A stretch of DNA of 64,000 nt from the NCBI RefSeq assembly GCF_014640155.1, contig NZ_BMGK01000003.1, forward strand, positions 124,001 through 188,000, given 5' to 3'. Positions 23,985 to 33,644 of this stretch are shown here, one piece after another (within the stretch, counting starts at the first letter, position 1; each line of letters starts with the position of its first letter). This stretch comes from Planktosalinus lacus. Its GTDB lineage: Bacteria > Bacteroidota > Bacteroidia > Flavobacteriales > Flavobacteriaceae. A program made the position numbers and the translations under genes. The notes under the pieces are model-generated. The model saw only the letters and a list, made by a program, of their open reading frames with translations, was not told the DNA's origin and did not search any database.

Positions 23985-26453
23985 TTAGTTAATTTCATAA
24001 AGAACAACTTCTTTGGCGCCACCTTTTACAACACCGTTTGGTTTGCCATTATTGGTTGCATCTGCCATTTCCATAATCGAGGTTCCATATATCGGAAAAT
24101 TATTCAGCAGTTCGCCAAGAGAATTAAAAGCATAGCTCCTTTGTTGTTGTAAATCGGTAATTGTAACTAAAATACGGCGGTTGCTAACCGAAATTTTAGG
24201 TGCAGTATACAACCCAAAGGGGAGTTCTATTTTTTGATTGTTGATACGTAAAATGTTGTCGTCAAGAGTAACTTTCGTATTTCCAATAATTTCCCAAAAC
24301 ACATTTTTTGAAACTGAACTGATGTTCTGTTTTGAAACTTTTCCATTTTGATCAATACTAATTTTTTCATCATTGGTATTGAGTATCACAAACTCATTGT
24401 TTTCTGTATAAATTTGATTTTCGCTAAAATCAAACTTTTGAGAAACATTAATTCTAGGTTGACCCGTGCGATGGAGTATGTTTATGGTTCCATTTTCTTC
24501 AGCAATAATGATATAATCTTTGTTTAAAATGCGAATGTGTTTTGGAGGAAGTAGAATTGGTGAATTGGCTTTTTTAAAAATAAATCCTTTTACAGATTTT
24601 CCTTTGTTGTCATACATAAAAATTTCCTCACCCTGAATGATTATAAACCGATAATTTCTATTGTTGTCATAATCAAAAACAGACAGAGGTTGCGTAATAT
24701 CATCTTTGAATTTCATTGGAAACGGACTGACAGCCCTTCCGTTTCTGTCAAGAATATAAAATGTGTTTTTTGTTGTAAAAGCAAGTTGTGTTTTTCCGTT
24801 TTTCAAAAGGTCAACTTCCTGAATATCGCCGATAATTTCGCTGTCAAGTTGTTTTGACCAAAGCACCTTGCCAGTTGATGAAATTAAGTATAACTCATTG
24901 GCCACATCTTGCACCACGACATCTTTACCTTTTGTGATATGATTGTTGAAAAATTGAGGTCTACTCAAGAGCTCATTTTCCAAGTTGATAGCAAATAATT
25001 GTGAAACTCCAGTTCCGCGGCTTTGGTTTTGGGTTTCTTTGATGACACCGTTAAAATGTGCAAAATGACTGTCATAGACAAATTGAAAGGCAGCCATTCT
25101 GTGACTTCCAAATTTTAATTGTTGAATTTTTTCTTTAGAATTTCCTGATGCCCAATCTGCAAAAGTGTTTTTGAAATTTGGAAGTAGTGCCACAATTAAT
25201 ATTGAACTTTCACTACTCATATGTTGCATATGTTCCTTGTAATAAGGAAGGTTGCCCACCGTTGTTTCATTAAAATATTCGGTGATTATTTTTTCCAAAG
25301 TGGCTTGTTCTTCAGCAAAAATAAAATAGTCATCCAGTTGTGCTGATAAAAGAGGAGTGGTAGTAATTAATGGCGAAAAATTGTTTTTAAAAACAGCAGA
25401 ATCGCTTATTTTGTGAATAGGAATGTCTCTATAAACGGCTATTTCTTCTAGAAGAGGATTTAAAAAATCCTTTGTGACAGAACCGTCAATGGCGTGCATC
25501 GCAACTACCTTTTCATCTTCAATTGAGATGACTCCAATTTCGTTTAACGAGCTAAAAAGAGGTCTATGGTTAGCAATTGTATCTGTGGTGTTATGAAAAG
25601 CAGCCAGATTATTTTTTAAAATATCAAAGTCATCATAAGTGACAGAAATAAACCCTGATGCTGAGGACGGAGTCACCATGGCTAAGAGGTTTCGTTGTGG
25701 TCGAGTCCCTTTAAAAACATTCAATAACTGAGGAAGTGTATCTTGTGCAATAGCAATGCCATTTAATTTTAATTGACCGGGTTGAATCTCAGAATCAAAT
25801 GCAATCCAGTCTGCAATGTGTGGCAATTGATCAATTTTTGGAAAACTGCTTTTAAGTGTTTTTTGAATCAATCTACCATTGACCATCACAGAAAAATCAC
25901 TTGCACCTAGGGTGTTGTAAATTGTTTCAAAACCATTATCAGGGTTAGTTTTTGGTTGTTTGTGTTTTTTTATTATACGCTCAATAATTTCTTGCGAACT
26001 GCCAGCAATAAAAACACTGTCTAAAGTTGTAGTGTAAATTATTTTAGAATCAAGAGTAACTCGCTGCAATTTTATTTCATTATAAGCTAGCGTCTCAACA
26101 ATTTTATTTTGAGCAGAATCTAAGTTGAATAGCTCTGGGTGCTCTCTTGTGATAAGTGTAAGGTGATGTGTGCTGTCATTTTCTGTTTTCACACTTATCA
26201 AGACTTCAGAAATGGGATGAAGGTATTTTGAAAACTCAAGGTTTTCACCAAAATAGTTATAAGCTGGATGCGAAGTAAATTGAGATAAAAAACCGTTGTT
26301 TTTTATATCCGAAGTGAGGGTTGAAAAGTTGGTGCTTTTTAAAATTAAAGCAGATTCCTCCGGAACGAAATCTGTTAAGATCCCTGTTTTTGATTTTTCT
26401 GTATTACAACTTACTATTGAAAGAATGAGTAATAGAGCCACAAAATATTTCAT
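23985..26453 (-). CDS. large uncharacterised lipoprotein with beta-propeller-like C-terminus
   Basis: An 822-residue predicted lipoprotein (VALLLILSIVSC, lipid Cys16). The N-terminal ~480 residues contain no domain I recognise, with repeated LxS/T-rich strands. After FAINLENELLSRPQFF the C-terminal ~330 residues look like a WD40/PQQ-type beta-propeller: successive units such as NELYLISSTGKVLWSKQL, NTFYILDRNGRAVSPFPM, EEIFMYDNKGKSVKGF and GTINILHRTGQPRINVS. No function can be assigned. The start at 26453 begins the signal peptide; seven further codons upstream are unlikely. A TATATTTG -7 box lies 18 bases upstream. The gene is preceded on the same strand by rnhB. Confidence 0.75.
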   Translation of the reverse strand: MKYFVALLLILSIVSCNTEKSKTGILTDFVPEESALILKSTNFSTLTSDIKNNGFLSQFTSHPAYNYFGENLEFSKYLHPISEVLISVKTENDSTHHLTLITREHPELFNLDSAQNKIVETLAYNEIKLQRVTLDSKIIYTTTLDSVFIAGSSQEIIERIIKKHKQPKTNPDNGFETIYNTLGASDFSVMVNGRLIQKTLKSSFPKIDQLPHIADWIAFDSEIQPGQLKLNGIAIAQDTLPQLLNVFKGTRPQRNLLAMVTPSSASGFISVTYDDFDILKNNLAAFHNTTDTIANHRPLFSSLNEIGVISIEDEKVVAMHAIDGSVTKDFLNPLLEEIAVYRDIPIHKISDSAVFKNNFSPLITTTPLLSAQLDDYFIFAEEQATLEKIITEYFNETTVGNLPYYKEHMQHMSSESSILIVALLPNFKNTFADWASGNSKEKIQQLKFGSHRMAAFQFVYDSHFAHFNGVIKETQNQSRGTGVSQLFAINLENELLSRPQFFNNHITKGKDVVVQDVANELYLISSTGKVLWSKQLDSEIIGDIQEVDLLKNGKTQLAFTTKNTFYILDRNGRAVSPFPMKFKDDITQPLSVFDYDNNRNYRFIIIQGEEIFMYDNKGKSVKGFIFKKANSPILLPPKHIRILNKDYIIIAEENGTINILHRTGQPRINVSQKFDFSENQIYTENNEFVILNTNDEKISIDQNGKVSKQNISSVSKNVFWEIIGNTKVTLDDNILRINNQKIELPFGLYTAPKISVSNRRILVTITDLQQQRSYAFNSLGELLNNFPIYGTSIMEMADATNNGKPNGVVKGGAKEVVLYEIN

Positions 26454-26471
26454 GCACAAATGTCTTTGTTG

Positions 26472-26479
26472 CAAATATA
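26472..26479 (-). promoter_or_regulatory. -7 promoter element of the large lipoprotein gene
   Basis: Reads TATATTTG on the minus strand, an exact TAnnTTTG, 18 bases before the ATG at 26453. No clear -33 element. Confidence 0.5.
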
Positions 26480-26526
26480 TGGATATGGCTTGAGAGATAA
26501 ATTTAATTATAAAAACAATTCAACTA

Positions 26527-27126
26527 TTAAAAATTTATTTTTAGCTGCTCTGGCAATAATTTAAAACTCTTTCTATGATATTTTGTGATGCCATATTTTT
26601 TAATGGCCTCACGGTGTTCAAGGGTGGGATAGCCTTTGTTTTTTTTCCAGTTATACATCGGGAATTCTTCATGAATTTTATCCATAAAAGCATCGCGGTA
26701 AGTTTTAGCAAGTACAGAAGCAGCAGCTATGTGAAGAAATTTTGCATCTCCTTTAATAACACATTGATGTGGAATTCCTTGAAATGAATTAAATTTATTT
26801 CCGTCAACAGCAATGAATTCAGGAATTGGATTTAATTGTTTGATTGAACGATGCATTGCTGTGATTGATGCTTGTAAAATATTTATTTTATCAATTTCAT
26901 CCATCATCACGTGTGAATGAGCAAAAGCTATGGCTTTTTCTTCAACAAGTTGTTTGAGTTGATTGCGTTTTATAAGGCTTAATTGTTTACTGTCATTCAA
27001 AATCTCGTTAACAAAACTATTGGGTAAGATTACAGCTGCTGCGGTTACAGGGCCTGCAAGACAGCCTCTTCCGGCTTCATCAGTGCCACATTCTATTTTT
27101 TCCTTATGAAGCTTTAATTGTAACAT
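26527..27126 (-). CDS. rnhB: ribonuclease HII
   Basis: A 199-residue RNase HII that removes ribonucleotides from RNA-DNA hybrids. The active site starts with D16-E17 in [19 protein letters not shown]. Further acidic residues lie in AVDGNKF and the C-terminal [16 protein letters not shown] region. Length is typical. It is transcribed divergently from the porin gene at 27203, across a 76-bp gap. The large lipoprotein gene follows downstream with its own promoter, so the two need not be an operon. Confidence 0.95.
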   Translation of the reverse strand: MLQLKLHKEKIECGTDEAGRGCLAGPVTAAAVILPNSFVNEILNDSKQLSLIKRNQLKQLVEEKAIAFAHSHVMMDEIDKINILQASITAMHRSIKQLNPIPEFIAVDGNKFNSFQGIPHQCVIKGDAKFLHIAAASVLAKTYRDAFMDKIHEEFPMYNWKKNKGYPTLEHREAIKKYGITKYHRKSFKLLPEQLKINF

Positions 27127-27162
27127 TTAAAAATTAAAAGTACGGTTTTGCGTTAAAATAAA

Positions 27163-27170
27163 TAACTTTG
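27163..27170 (+). promoter_or_regulatory. -7 promoter element of the porin gene
   Basis: TAACTTTG matches TAnnTTTG and lies 32 bases before the ATG at 27203. A TTTTG at 27146-27150 is too close (12 bases) to be a standard -33 element. Confidence 0.5.
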
Positions 27171-27202
27171 TGAACTGAAACTTTGTCAACGTAACTTTTC
27201 TA

Positions 27203-29167
27203 ATGAAAAAAACACTGGTGTTTTTATTACTTTTTCTGAGTACGACTGTGCTTTTTTCGCAAGATAGAGACCAACCCTTCATTCAACAACAAACTGATCC
27301 CACTAATATGGGTAACGATGGTCGTCCAAATATGGCAGATACCAACGTGAATTTTGAAGGAGAAAAACCCTCAATTTCTGAATACAAAATCATTTCTCAT
27401 GAACGCGACACTACTTTTGTAGACACAACCTTGAGTATTTATAAAGCATATAAATTCAATTATTTAAGGCAAGATGATTATGAGTTAATGCCTTTTGCCA
27501 ATGTGGGGCAACCATACAATACGCTTGCTTATAATTTTAATGACATACGATTAAAGCCACGCCTTGGAGCTAGAGCTAGACATTTTAATTATATGGAAAT
27601 TAAAGATATTGATTACTTTCACGTTCCTACTCCGCTTACAGAGCTCTATTTCAAAACGGCTTTTGAACAAGGACAACAGCTGGATGCCTTTTTTACAATC
27701 AATACCTCAGAGCAATTTAATTTTTCAGTTGCTTATAAAGGTTTGCGATCGCTCGGTAATTATCAAAACTCTCTAACCAGCACCGGAAACTTTCGCTTTA
27801 CAACAAACTACAGAACTAAAAATTATCGTTATAACCTGCGGGTACACATAGTTTTTCAGGACTTGCTTAACAATGAAAATGGCGGTTTAAAACCAGACTT
27901 TATTCCATTTTTTATGAACGATGAAGCCGATTTTAATGATCGCGGACGACTAGAAGTGAATTTTGAAGATGCTGAAAATATACTGAAAGGAAAACGCTTT
28001 CACCTTGAACATGATTTTACACTGATTGATTATAAAGATTCTTTAGCATACACTTCGCTTAAATTGGGTAATCTGGTAAGTTTTGAAGACAAGTTTTATG
28101 AATATACACAGGAAAACCCTTTTGAAGAATTTGGTCCGTCTTATGCGTTACAAAATCTGAAAGACCGGGTTACCCTTGAAGAGTTTTACTCACGTATTTT
28201 TGCCGATTTCAGCAACAATCTTTTAGGAAAATTGAATGTTTTTATAGGCTACACAGATTTTAATTATGGGTATGACCGGGTTTTATTTTTAAATGAGGAA
28301 ACGATTACAAACCGAATTTTAGGCAACATTGTTGAAGCGGGCGCATCCTATCAAAAAGAGTATCGTGGGTTTGAGTTGTTTGGTAAAGCAGCCTTGAACA
28401 TAGCAGGCGAATTTGAAGGAAATTACATCCTTGGCCAGGCTTCTTATGAACTTGATGAACACAATAAAGCCAAAGCCACTGTTCATATTAATTCTGTCGC
28501 CCCAAATTTTAACTTCCAGTTATATCAGAGTGATTATGTAAATTACAACTGGCAAACAAATTTTAAGAACATTAAAACCCAGCATCTTCAGTTTGATTTG
28601 GAATCAAAGATGTTGTTCAATACCACAGTGAGCTATACAGGAATTGATGATTACACCTATTTTTCGCAAACGGCAACAGATACCACCACAACACCATTTC
28701 AATATGATGGGAGAGTGAATTACCTTAAAGTTGAAGCCTCCCGTCAAATTGATTTCGGTAATTTTTCGTTGAATGCTCGGGTTACTTACCAGAATATTCT
28801 CGACGGGCAAGATGTATTTAAAGCTCCTGAAATTCTGGGTAGAGCGAGTATTTATTATTCTAATCGGTTTTTTAAGAATGCATTGTTTTTACAAACCGGT
28901 TTCACCGGAAAATATTTTACTTCTTATGAAATGAATGCATATGACCCCGTTTTAGGTGAATTTTATGTTCAAAATGATCAGGAATTTGGTGATTTCCCTA
29001 TGTTGGATTTCTTTGTAAATGCCAAAATAAGCCAGACTAGAATTTATATAAAATGGGAACATTTTAATGCTTTGTTTGCTTCTCAAAACAACTATTTCTC
29101 TGCACCGGGACATCCTTATCGTGATTGGAAAATCAGGTTTGGGCTGGTTTGGAACTTCTTTATGTAG
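27203..29167 (+). CDS. putative outer-membrane porin (Porin_10-like)
   Basis: A 654-residue outer membrane protein. The signal peptide (VFLLLFLSTTVLFS) is followed by QDRDQPFIQQQTDPTN. The body consists of alternating short beta strands with aromatic girdles (FNYLRQDDYELMPFANVGQPYNTL, LYFKTAFEQGQQLDAFFTIN). The C-terminus ends in WKIRFGLVWNFFM with a terminal aromatic, as in beta-barrels. The layout resembles the putative porin family common in Flavobacteria next to rnhB. Substrate unknown. It has a TAACTTTG promoter box upstream and is convergent with the acyl-CoA dehydrogenase gene. Confidence 0.8.
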   Translation: MKKTLVFLLLFLSTTVLFSQDRDQPFIQQQTDPTNMGNDGRPNMADTNVNFEGEKPSISEYKIISHERDTTFVDTTLSIYKAYKFNYLRQDDYELMPFANVGQPYNTLAYNFNDIRLKPRLGARARHFNYMEIKDIDYFHVPTPLTELYFKTAFEQGQQLDAFFTINTSEQFNFSVAYKGLRSLGNYQNSLTSTGNFRFTTNYRTKNYRYNLRVHIVFQDLLNNENGGLKPDFIPFFMNDEADFNDRGRLEVNFEDAENILKGKRFHLEHDFTLIDYKDSLAYTSLKLGNLVSFEDKFYEYTQENPFEEFGPSYALQNLKDRVTLEEFYSRIFADFSNNLLGKLNVFIGYTDFNYGYDRVLFLNEETITNRILGNIVEAGASYQKEYRGFELFGKAALNIAGEFEGNYILGQASYELDEHNKAKATVHINSVAPNFNFQLYQSDYVNYNWQTNFKNIKTQHLQFDLESKMLFNTTVSYTGIDDYTYFSQTATDTTTTPFQYDGRVNYLKVEASRQIDFGNFSLNARVTYQNILDGQDVFKAPEILGRASIYYSNRFFKNALFLQTGFTGKYFTSYEMNAYDPVLGEFYVQNDQEFGDFPMLDFFVNAKISQTRIYIKWEHFNALFASQNNYFSAPGHPYRDWKIRFGLVWNFFM

Positions 29168-29252
29168 CCTGAAAAGCCCCAAGTAAAAAATCACCAATTT
29201 CCAAGTTTTAGTTATGGAAATCGGCGCTTAAAATTTTTTTAAATACCAAAAT

Positions 29253-30395
29253 TTAATCCCTCAAAAGTCCTCTCGAAATCACAATTTTTTGGATTTCACT
29301 GGTGCCTTCATAGATTTGTGTGATTTTGGCATCACGCATTAGGCGCTCCACGTGATATTCTTTTACATACCCGTTTCCACCATGTACTTGAACGGCTTCC
29401 ACACTCACTTTCATGGCCACCTCAGAAGCTTTTAATTTTGCCATGGCACCACTCATATCATAGTTGAGCCCTTGATCTTTTTCCCAGGCAGCTTTCATAA
29501 CCAGGTGTCTGGCACATTCAATTTCAACAAGCATATCAGCTAGTTTAAAAGCGATGGCCTGGTGATTGCAGATTTCAGTGCCAAATGCTTTTCTGATTTT
29601 TGAATAGTCACGGGCAAGATCATACGCTCCGCCGGCAATACCTAAAGCCTGCGCTGCAATACCAATTCGTCCTCCGGAAAGTGTTTTCATAGCAAATTTA
29701 AACCCAAAGCCATCTTCGCCAATGCGGTTTTCCTTAGGAACTTTTACATCGTTGAAGTTCAATGTGTGGGTGTCGCTTCCGCGAATACCCAACTTGTCCT
29801 CTTTTGGACCCACTTCAAATCCTTCCCATCCTTTTTCAACGATAAAAGCATTGATACCTCTGTGGCCTTTTTCTCTGTCAGTTTGAGCGATAACAAGATA
29901 ATAATCGGCATTTCCGCCATTGGTAATCCAGTTTTTTGTTCCGTTTAGAATATAATGGTCTCCATTGTCAATTGCAGTTGTTTTTTGTGAAGTGGCGTCA
30001 CTTCCAGCTTCAGGCTCAGAAAGACAAAAGGCTCCTAGTTTTTGCCCAGATGCCAGAGGTACTAAATATTTTTGTTTTTGCTCTTCAGTACCAAAAGCAT
30101 AAAGTCCATAACAAACCAGAGAGTTATTAACAGACATCACCACAGAAGCTGAAGCATCAATTTTTGAAATTTCTTCCATTGCTAAAACATAGGCAATAGT
30201 ATCCATGCCACTTCCACCATATTCTGGTGGCACCATCATTCCCATTAAGCCCAGATCACCCATTTTTTTGATTTGCTCAGCAGGGAATTCTTGTTTATTA
30301 TCGCGTTCAATTACGCCGGGAAGTAGTTCGTTTTTTGCAAAATCACGCGCCGCATCGCGTATCATGATATGTTCTTCAGTCAAATTGAAATCCAT
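29253..30395 (-). CDS. acyl-CoA dehydrogenase
   Basis: A 380-residue FAD enzyme of the short/medium-chain acyl-CoA dehydrogenase family. It contains GLMGMMVPPEYGGSGMD, the FAD/substrate signature GAFCLSEPEAGSDATS with NGTKNWITNGG, and the C-terminal RDAKITQIYEGTSEIQ, where the Glu of YEGT is the catalytic base. It performs the first oxidation of acyl-CoA beta-oxidation or of a branched-chain acyl-CoA. The length and YEGTSEIQ ending suit a short-chain or isovaleryl/isobutyryl-type enzyme. The start at 30395 (MDFNLTEEH) is typical; an in-frame TTG or CTG extension to 30431 would run into the -7 box. Confidence 0.92.
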   Translation of the reverse strand: MDFNLTEEHIMIRDAARDFAKNELLPGVIERDNKQEFPAEQIKKMGDLGLMGMMVPPEYGGSGMDTIAYVLAMEEISKIDASASVVMSVNNSLVCYGLYAFGTEEQKQKYLVPLASGQKLGAFCLSEPEAGSDATSQKTTAIDNGDHYILNGTKNWITNGGNADYYLVIAQTDREKGHRGINAFIVEKGWEGFEVGPKEDKLGIRGSDTHTLNFNDVKVPKENRIGEDGFGFKFAMKTLSGGRIGIAAQALGIAGGAYDLARDYSKIRKAFGTEICNHQAIAFKLADMLVEIECARHLVMKAAWEKDQGLNYDMSGAMAKLKASEVAMKVSVEAVQVHGGNGYVKEYHVERLMRDAKITQIYEGTSEIQKIVISRGLLRD

Positions 30396-30430
30396 AGTGT
30401 GGTGTTTAAGTAAATTTTTTAAAAGGTGCA

Positions 30431-30461
30431 CAAAGATACTTTTTTAGGACCATTTTTTCAA
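30431..30461 (-). promoter_or_regulatory. consensus promoter of the acyl-CoA dehydrogenase gene
   Basis: On the minus strand TTG (30461-30459), 20-bp spacer, TATCTTTG (30438-30431): a full Bacteroidota -33/-7 match. Predicted leader about 30 bases. It lies in the 89-bp divergent gap shared with anmK. Confidence 0.7.
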
Positions 30462-30484
30462 TTATTCACGTTAATTTTACCGAA

Positions 30485-31555
30485 ATGAAGATTGAATGCT
30501 ACAAGGTTATCGGTTTGATGAGCGGCACATCGCTTGATGGGGTTGATTTAGCCTATATCACTTTCGAAAAAAAGGAGTCGTGGTCATATACAATTCATAA
30601 TGCGACAACAGTTCCTTATTCTGAAAAGTGGAAAACACGATTGCAGCAAGCCATTCATCTTCCTGAAAATGAATTGAACGCTTTGAATGAGGATTTTACT
30701 GCTTATTTATCAGAAGTAATCCAACGGTTTTTGAATAAAATAGCTGAAATTCCCGGTTATCAAGGAATTGATTTTATAAGTTCACACGGCCATACTGTTT
30801 TGCATCAACCTGAAAAGGGAATTACCTTGCAAATAGGAAATATACCAAAACTGGCAATATTAACACAACAGACTATAATTTGTGACTTTAGAGTTCAAGA
30901 TGTGTTGCTGGGCGGACAAGGAGCACCATTGGTTCCTGTTGGTGATCAATTACTTTTCCAAGAATATGATTACTGCCTTAACATGGGCGGATTTGCGAAT
31001 GTTTCTTTTAAAGAAAATAAGCATAGAATTGCCTTTGATATATGCCCTGTGAACATTGTTTTGAATATGCTGGCAGAACGTTTGGGCGTTCCATTTGATG
31101 AAGGAGGCAAGCTGGCAGAAAAGGGAATCTTGATACCCGGGCTATTGCAAAAACTTAATGCCTTAGAGTTTTACAAGCTTTCGCCTCCAAAGTCCCTGGG
31201 TTTGGAATGGGTGCAAACACATATTTTTCCCCTTTTGGAAAAAATCAATGAACGCACAGAAGACATCTTGCATACATTTACTGAACACATCGCCATCCAA
31301 CTGGCAAATATATTCATCCAAAATGCATCAGTGCTGGTAACCGGTGGTGGCGCTTATAATTCTTACCTCTTGAGGAGGCTTAAAAGCCACAAAAATCTGA
31401 ATCTAATTCTCCCTTCAAAAGAAGTAATTGAATATAAGGAAGCCCTGGTTTTCGGCTTGTTAGGTGTCTTGAAATTGCGTGGTGAAATTAATTGTTTGGC
31501 AAGTGTAACGGGAGCTAAAAGTGACCATTCATCGGGGGTTATTTTTCAAGTTTGA
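30485..31555 (+). CDS. anmK: anhydro-N-acetylmuramic acid kinase
   Basis: A 356-residue sugar kinase that hydrolyses and phosphorylates 1,6-anhydro-MurNAc during peptidoglycan recycling. The hallmark GLMSGTSLDGVDLAY is at residues 10-24. FISSHGHTVLHQPEKG, ICDFRVQDVLLGGQGAPLVP (catalytic Asp region), NMGGFANVS and LVTGGGAYNSYLL follow in the expected order. Length is normal for the family. It is transcribed divergently from the acyl-CoA dehydrogenase gene; gdh downstream appears to have its own promoter. Confidence 0.95.
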   Translation: MKIECYKVIGLMSGTSLDGVDLAYITFEKKESWSYTIHNATTVPYSEKWKTRLQQAIHLPENELNALNEDFTAYLSEVIQRFLNKIAEIPGYQGIDFISSHGHTVLHQPEKGITLQIGNIPKLAILTQQTIICDFRVQDVLLGGQGAPLVPVGDQLLFQEYDYCLNMGGFANVSFKENKHRIAFDICPVNIVLNMLAERLGVPFDEGGKLAEKGILIPGLLQKLNALEFYKLSPPKSLGLEWVQTHIFPLLEKINERTEDILHTFTEHIAIQLANIFIQNASVLVTGGGAYNSYLLRRLKSHKNLNLILPSKEVIEYKEALVFGLLGVLKLRGEINCLASVTGAKSDHSSGVIFQV

Positions 31556-31604
31556 AAAAGCTGTTTATTTCTTTTCCTAAGCACCCTAAACCATAATAAG
31601 TTTA

Positions 31605-31612
31605 TATATTTG
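31605..31612 (+). promoter_or_regulatory. -7 promoter element of the glutamate dehydrogenase gene
   Basis: TATATTTG, exact TAnnTTTG, 47 bases before the gdh ATG. No clear -33 TTG at standard spacing. Confidence 0.5.
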
Positions 31613-31659
31613 TGATGCGAAATTAATATGTAATCAAAAGACTTTATATAATTTTTTAA

Positions 31660-32886
31660 ATGAAAGAATTACTTCAAAAATTTGAAAATAAAGAACCCGA
31701 AATTGTTTTTCACTGGAATGATCCCGAAACTGAAGCTGAAGGCTGGACTGTTATCAACTCATTAAGAGGAGGTGCTGCCGGTGGAGGAACTCGTATGCGC
31801 GTGGGATTGGATCAAAATGAAGTGCTATCGCTGGCAAAAACAATGGAAGTAAAGTTTACTGTTTCTGGTCCGCCAATAGGCGGGGCAAAATCAGGTATCA
31901 ACTTTGATCCAAACGATCCAAGAAAAAAAGGAGTTCTTGAAAGATGGTATAATGCGGTTTCTCCACTTTTAAAAGCCTACTATGGTACCGGTGGTGATTT
32001 GAATGTTGATGAAATTCACGAGGTTATCCCCATTACTGAAAATTGTGGTGTATGGCATCCACAGGAAGGAGTTTTTTCAGGTCATTTTCAACCCACAGAA
32101 GCAGATAAAATCAACCGAATTGGCCAATTGAGACAAGGTGTGATCAAAGTTTTGGAAAACGATCATTACTCTCCTGATGTTACAAGAAAATATACAGTCG
32201 CCGATATGATTACCGGTTATGGCGTTGCAGAAGCTGCACGCCATTTTTATGATATTTATGGTGGAAACGTAAAAGGTAAACGCGCCATCGTTCAGGGTTT
32301 TGGGAATGTTGGTTCAGCAGCAGCTTTTTATTTAGCACAAATGGGAGCCAAAATTGTTGGTATTATTGATAGAGTTGGAGGAGTCATTAATGAAGATGGG
32401 TTTACTTTTGAAGAAATCAAACAACTCTTTCTTAATAAGGATGGAAATACGTTGGTTTCAAACAACATGATTCCGTTTGATGAAATTAATGATAGATTAT
32501 GGAATCTTCAGGCTGAAATTTTTGCTCCTTGTGCGGCGTCAAGATTGGTGACTCAAGATCAAATAGACACAATGATTTCTTCAGGTCTGGAAGTGATTTC
32601 AAGTGGTGCCAATGTACCATTTGCCGATAAAGAAATTTTCTTTGGATCCATTATGGAAGCAACCGATTCAAAAGTGAGTCTAATACCTGACTTTATTGCA
32701 AACTGTGGAATGGCACGTGTATTTGCATATTTTATGGAACGACGTGTTCAAATGACTGATGAAGCTATTTTTAATGATACTTCAATGACGATAAAAAATG
32801 CAATTCAAAATACATTTGACAATAACAGCAAAAAAACCGGAATCAGCAGAACTGCTTTTGAGATTGCTTTAAAACAACTTATTTAA
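31660..32886 (+). CDS. Glu/Leu/Phe/Val dehydrogenase family protein (probable glutamate dehydrogenase)
   Basis: A 408-residue amino acid dehydrogenase. The dimerisation/substrate domain holds RGGAAGGGTRMRVG and PPIGGAKSGINFDPND with the catalytic lysine. The Rossmann NAD(P)-binding domain contains VQGFGNVGSAAAFYLAQMG and a conserved ending segment PDFIANCGMARVFAYF. It interconverts an amino acid (glutamate most likely) and its 2-oxoacid. The exact substrate is not certain from sequence alone, since leucine dehydrogenases share the same fold. It is followed by exbB-exbD-tonB. This gene order is common in flavobacteria, although the enzymes are unrelated in function. Confidence 0.85.
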   Translation: MKELLQKFENKEPEIVFHWNDPETEAEGWTVINSLRGGAAGGGTRMRVGLDQNEVLSLAKTMEVKFTVSGPPIGGAKSGINFDPNDPRKKGVLERWYNAVSPLLKAYYGTGGDLNVDEIHEVIPITENCGVWHPQEGVFSGHFQPTEADKINRIGQLRQGVIKVLENDHYSPDVTRKYTVADMITGYGVAEAARHFYDIYGGNVKGKRAIVQGFGNVGSAAAFYLAQMGAKIVGIIDRVGGVINEDGFTFEEIKQLFLNKDGNTLVSNNMIPFDEINDRLWNLQAEIFAPCAASRLVTQDQIDTMISSGLEVISSGANVPFADKEIFFGSIMEATDSKVSLIPDFIANCGMARVFAYFMERRVQMTDEAIFNDTSMTIKNAIQNTFDNNSKKTGISRTAFEIALKQLI

Positions 32887-32941
32887 AACAACTTACAATT
32901 TTGCACTTCAATATTCGTTTATATTTAACAAAAACACACTT

Positions 32942-33643
32942 ATGCTAACAACTCTTTTACAAGAAGGCGCAGATGAAAACCTTCAGGAACTCGACCCGGA
33001 ATCGGTTGAAAAAACCCTATCTGTTTTTGAATTAATTATGAATGGTGGCCCCGGAGCAATGATTATTATTGCTATATTATTTGTGCTCCTCTTTGTAGCT
33101 GTATATATTTATTTCGAAAGGATTTTTGCAATTAAAGCGGCTTCAAAAATTGATAAGAATTTTATGAACCAAATCAGGGAGCAAGTAGCCTCCGGAAATT
33201 TGCAAGGAGCAAAAATTCTTTGTGCTCAAAATAACTCACCGGTTGCTCGTTTAACTGCAAAAGGAATTTCAAGAATTGGGAATCCTCTAGAAGATATCAA
33301 CACAGCCATAGAAAATGCCGGGCGACTTGAAGTTTACAAGCTTGAGAAAAATGTGAGTGTCTTGGCAACCATCTCAGGAGCTGCCCCAATGATTGGGTTT
33401 CTGGGAACGGTAATTGGTATGGTTTTGGCATTTCACCAATTGGCAACAAGTAGTGGTCAAGCCGAAATGGGCCAGCTGGCAGAAGGTATTTATACAGCGA
33501 TGACTACCACGGTTGCAGGTTTAATTGTCGGAATTATTGCATACATGGCATACAATCACGTTGTTGTGAGAACTGACAAAGTTGTACACTCAATGGAATC
33601 CAGTGCAGTAGAATTCCTGGACTTACTTAACGAGCCCTCATAA
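32942..33643 (+). CDS. exbB: MotA/TolQ/ExbB proton channel family protein
   Basis: A 233-residue inner-membrane protein with three predicted TM helices at ~residues 38-58 (AMIIIAILFVLLFVAVYIYF), ~140-165 and ~180-200. The family core is ISGAAPMIGFLGTVIGMVLAF and GIYTAMTTTVAGLIVGIIAYMAYN, the proton-channel helices. It works with ExbD and TonB to transmit proton-motive force to outer-membrane receptors. exbD begins 1 base after its stop, followed by tonB, so the three are one operon. Confidence 0.92.
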   Translation: MLTTLLQEGADENLQELDPESVEKTLSVFELIMNGGPGAMIIIAILFVLLFVAVYIYFERIFAIKAASKIDKNFMNQIREQVASGNLQGAKILCAQNNSPVARLTAKGISRIGNPLEDINTAIENAGRLEVYKLEKNVSVLATISGAAPMIGFLGTVIGMVLAFHQLATSSGQAEMGQLAEGIYTAMTTTVAGLIVGIIAYMAYNHVVVRTDKVVHSMESSAVEFLDLLNEPS

Positions 33644-33644
33644 A

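Noticed and set aside
29197-29221. ATTTCCA/TGGAAAT hairpin between the porin and acyl-CoA dehydrogenase genes as a terminator
   Set aside because: Short AT-rich 7-bp stem with an 11-base loop and no adjacent T-run; too weak to call.
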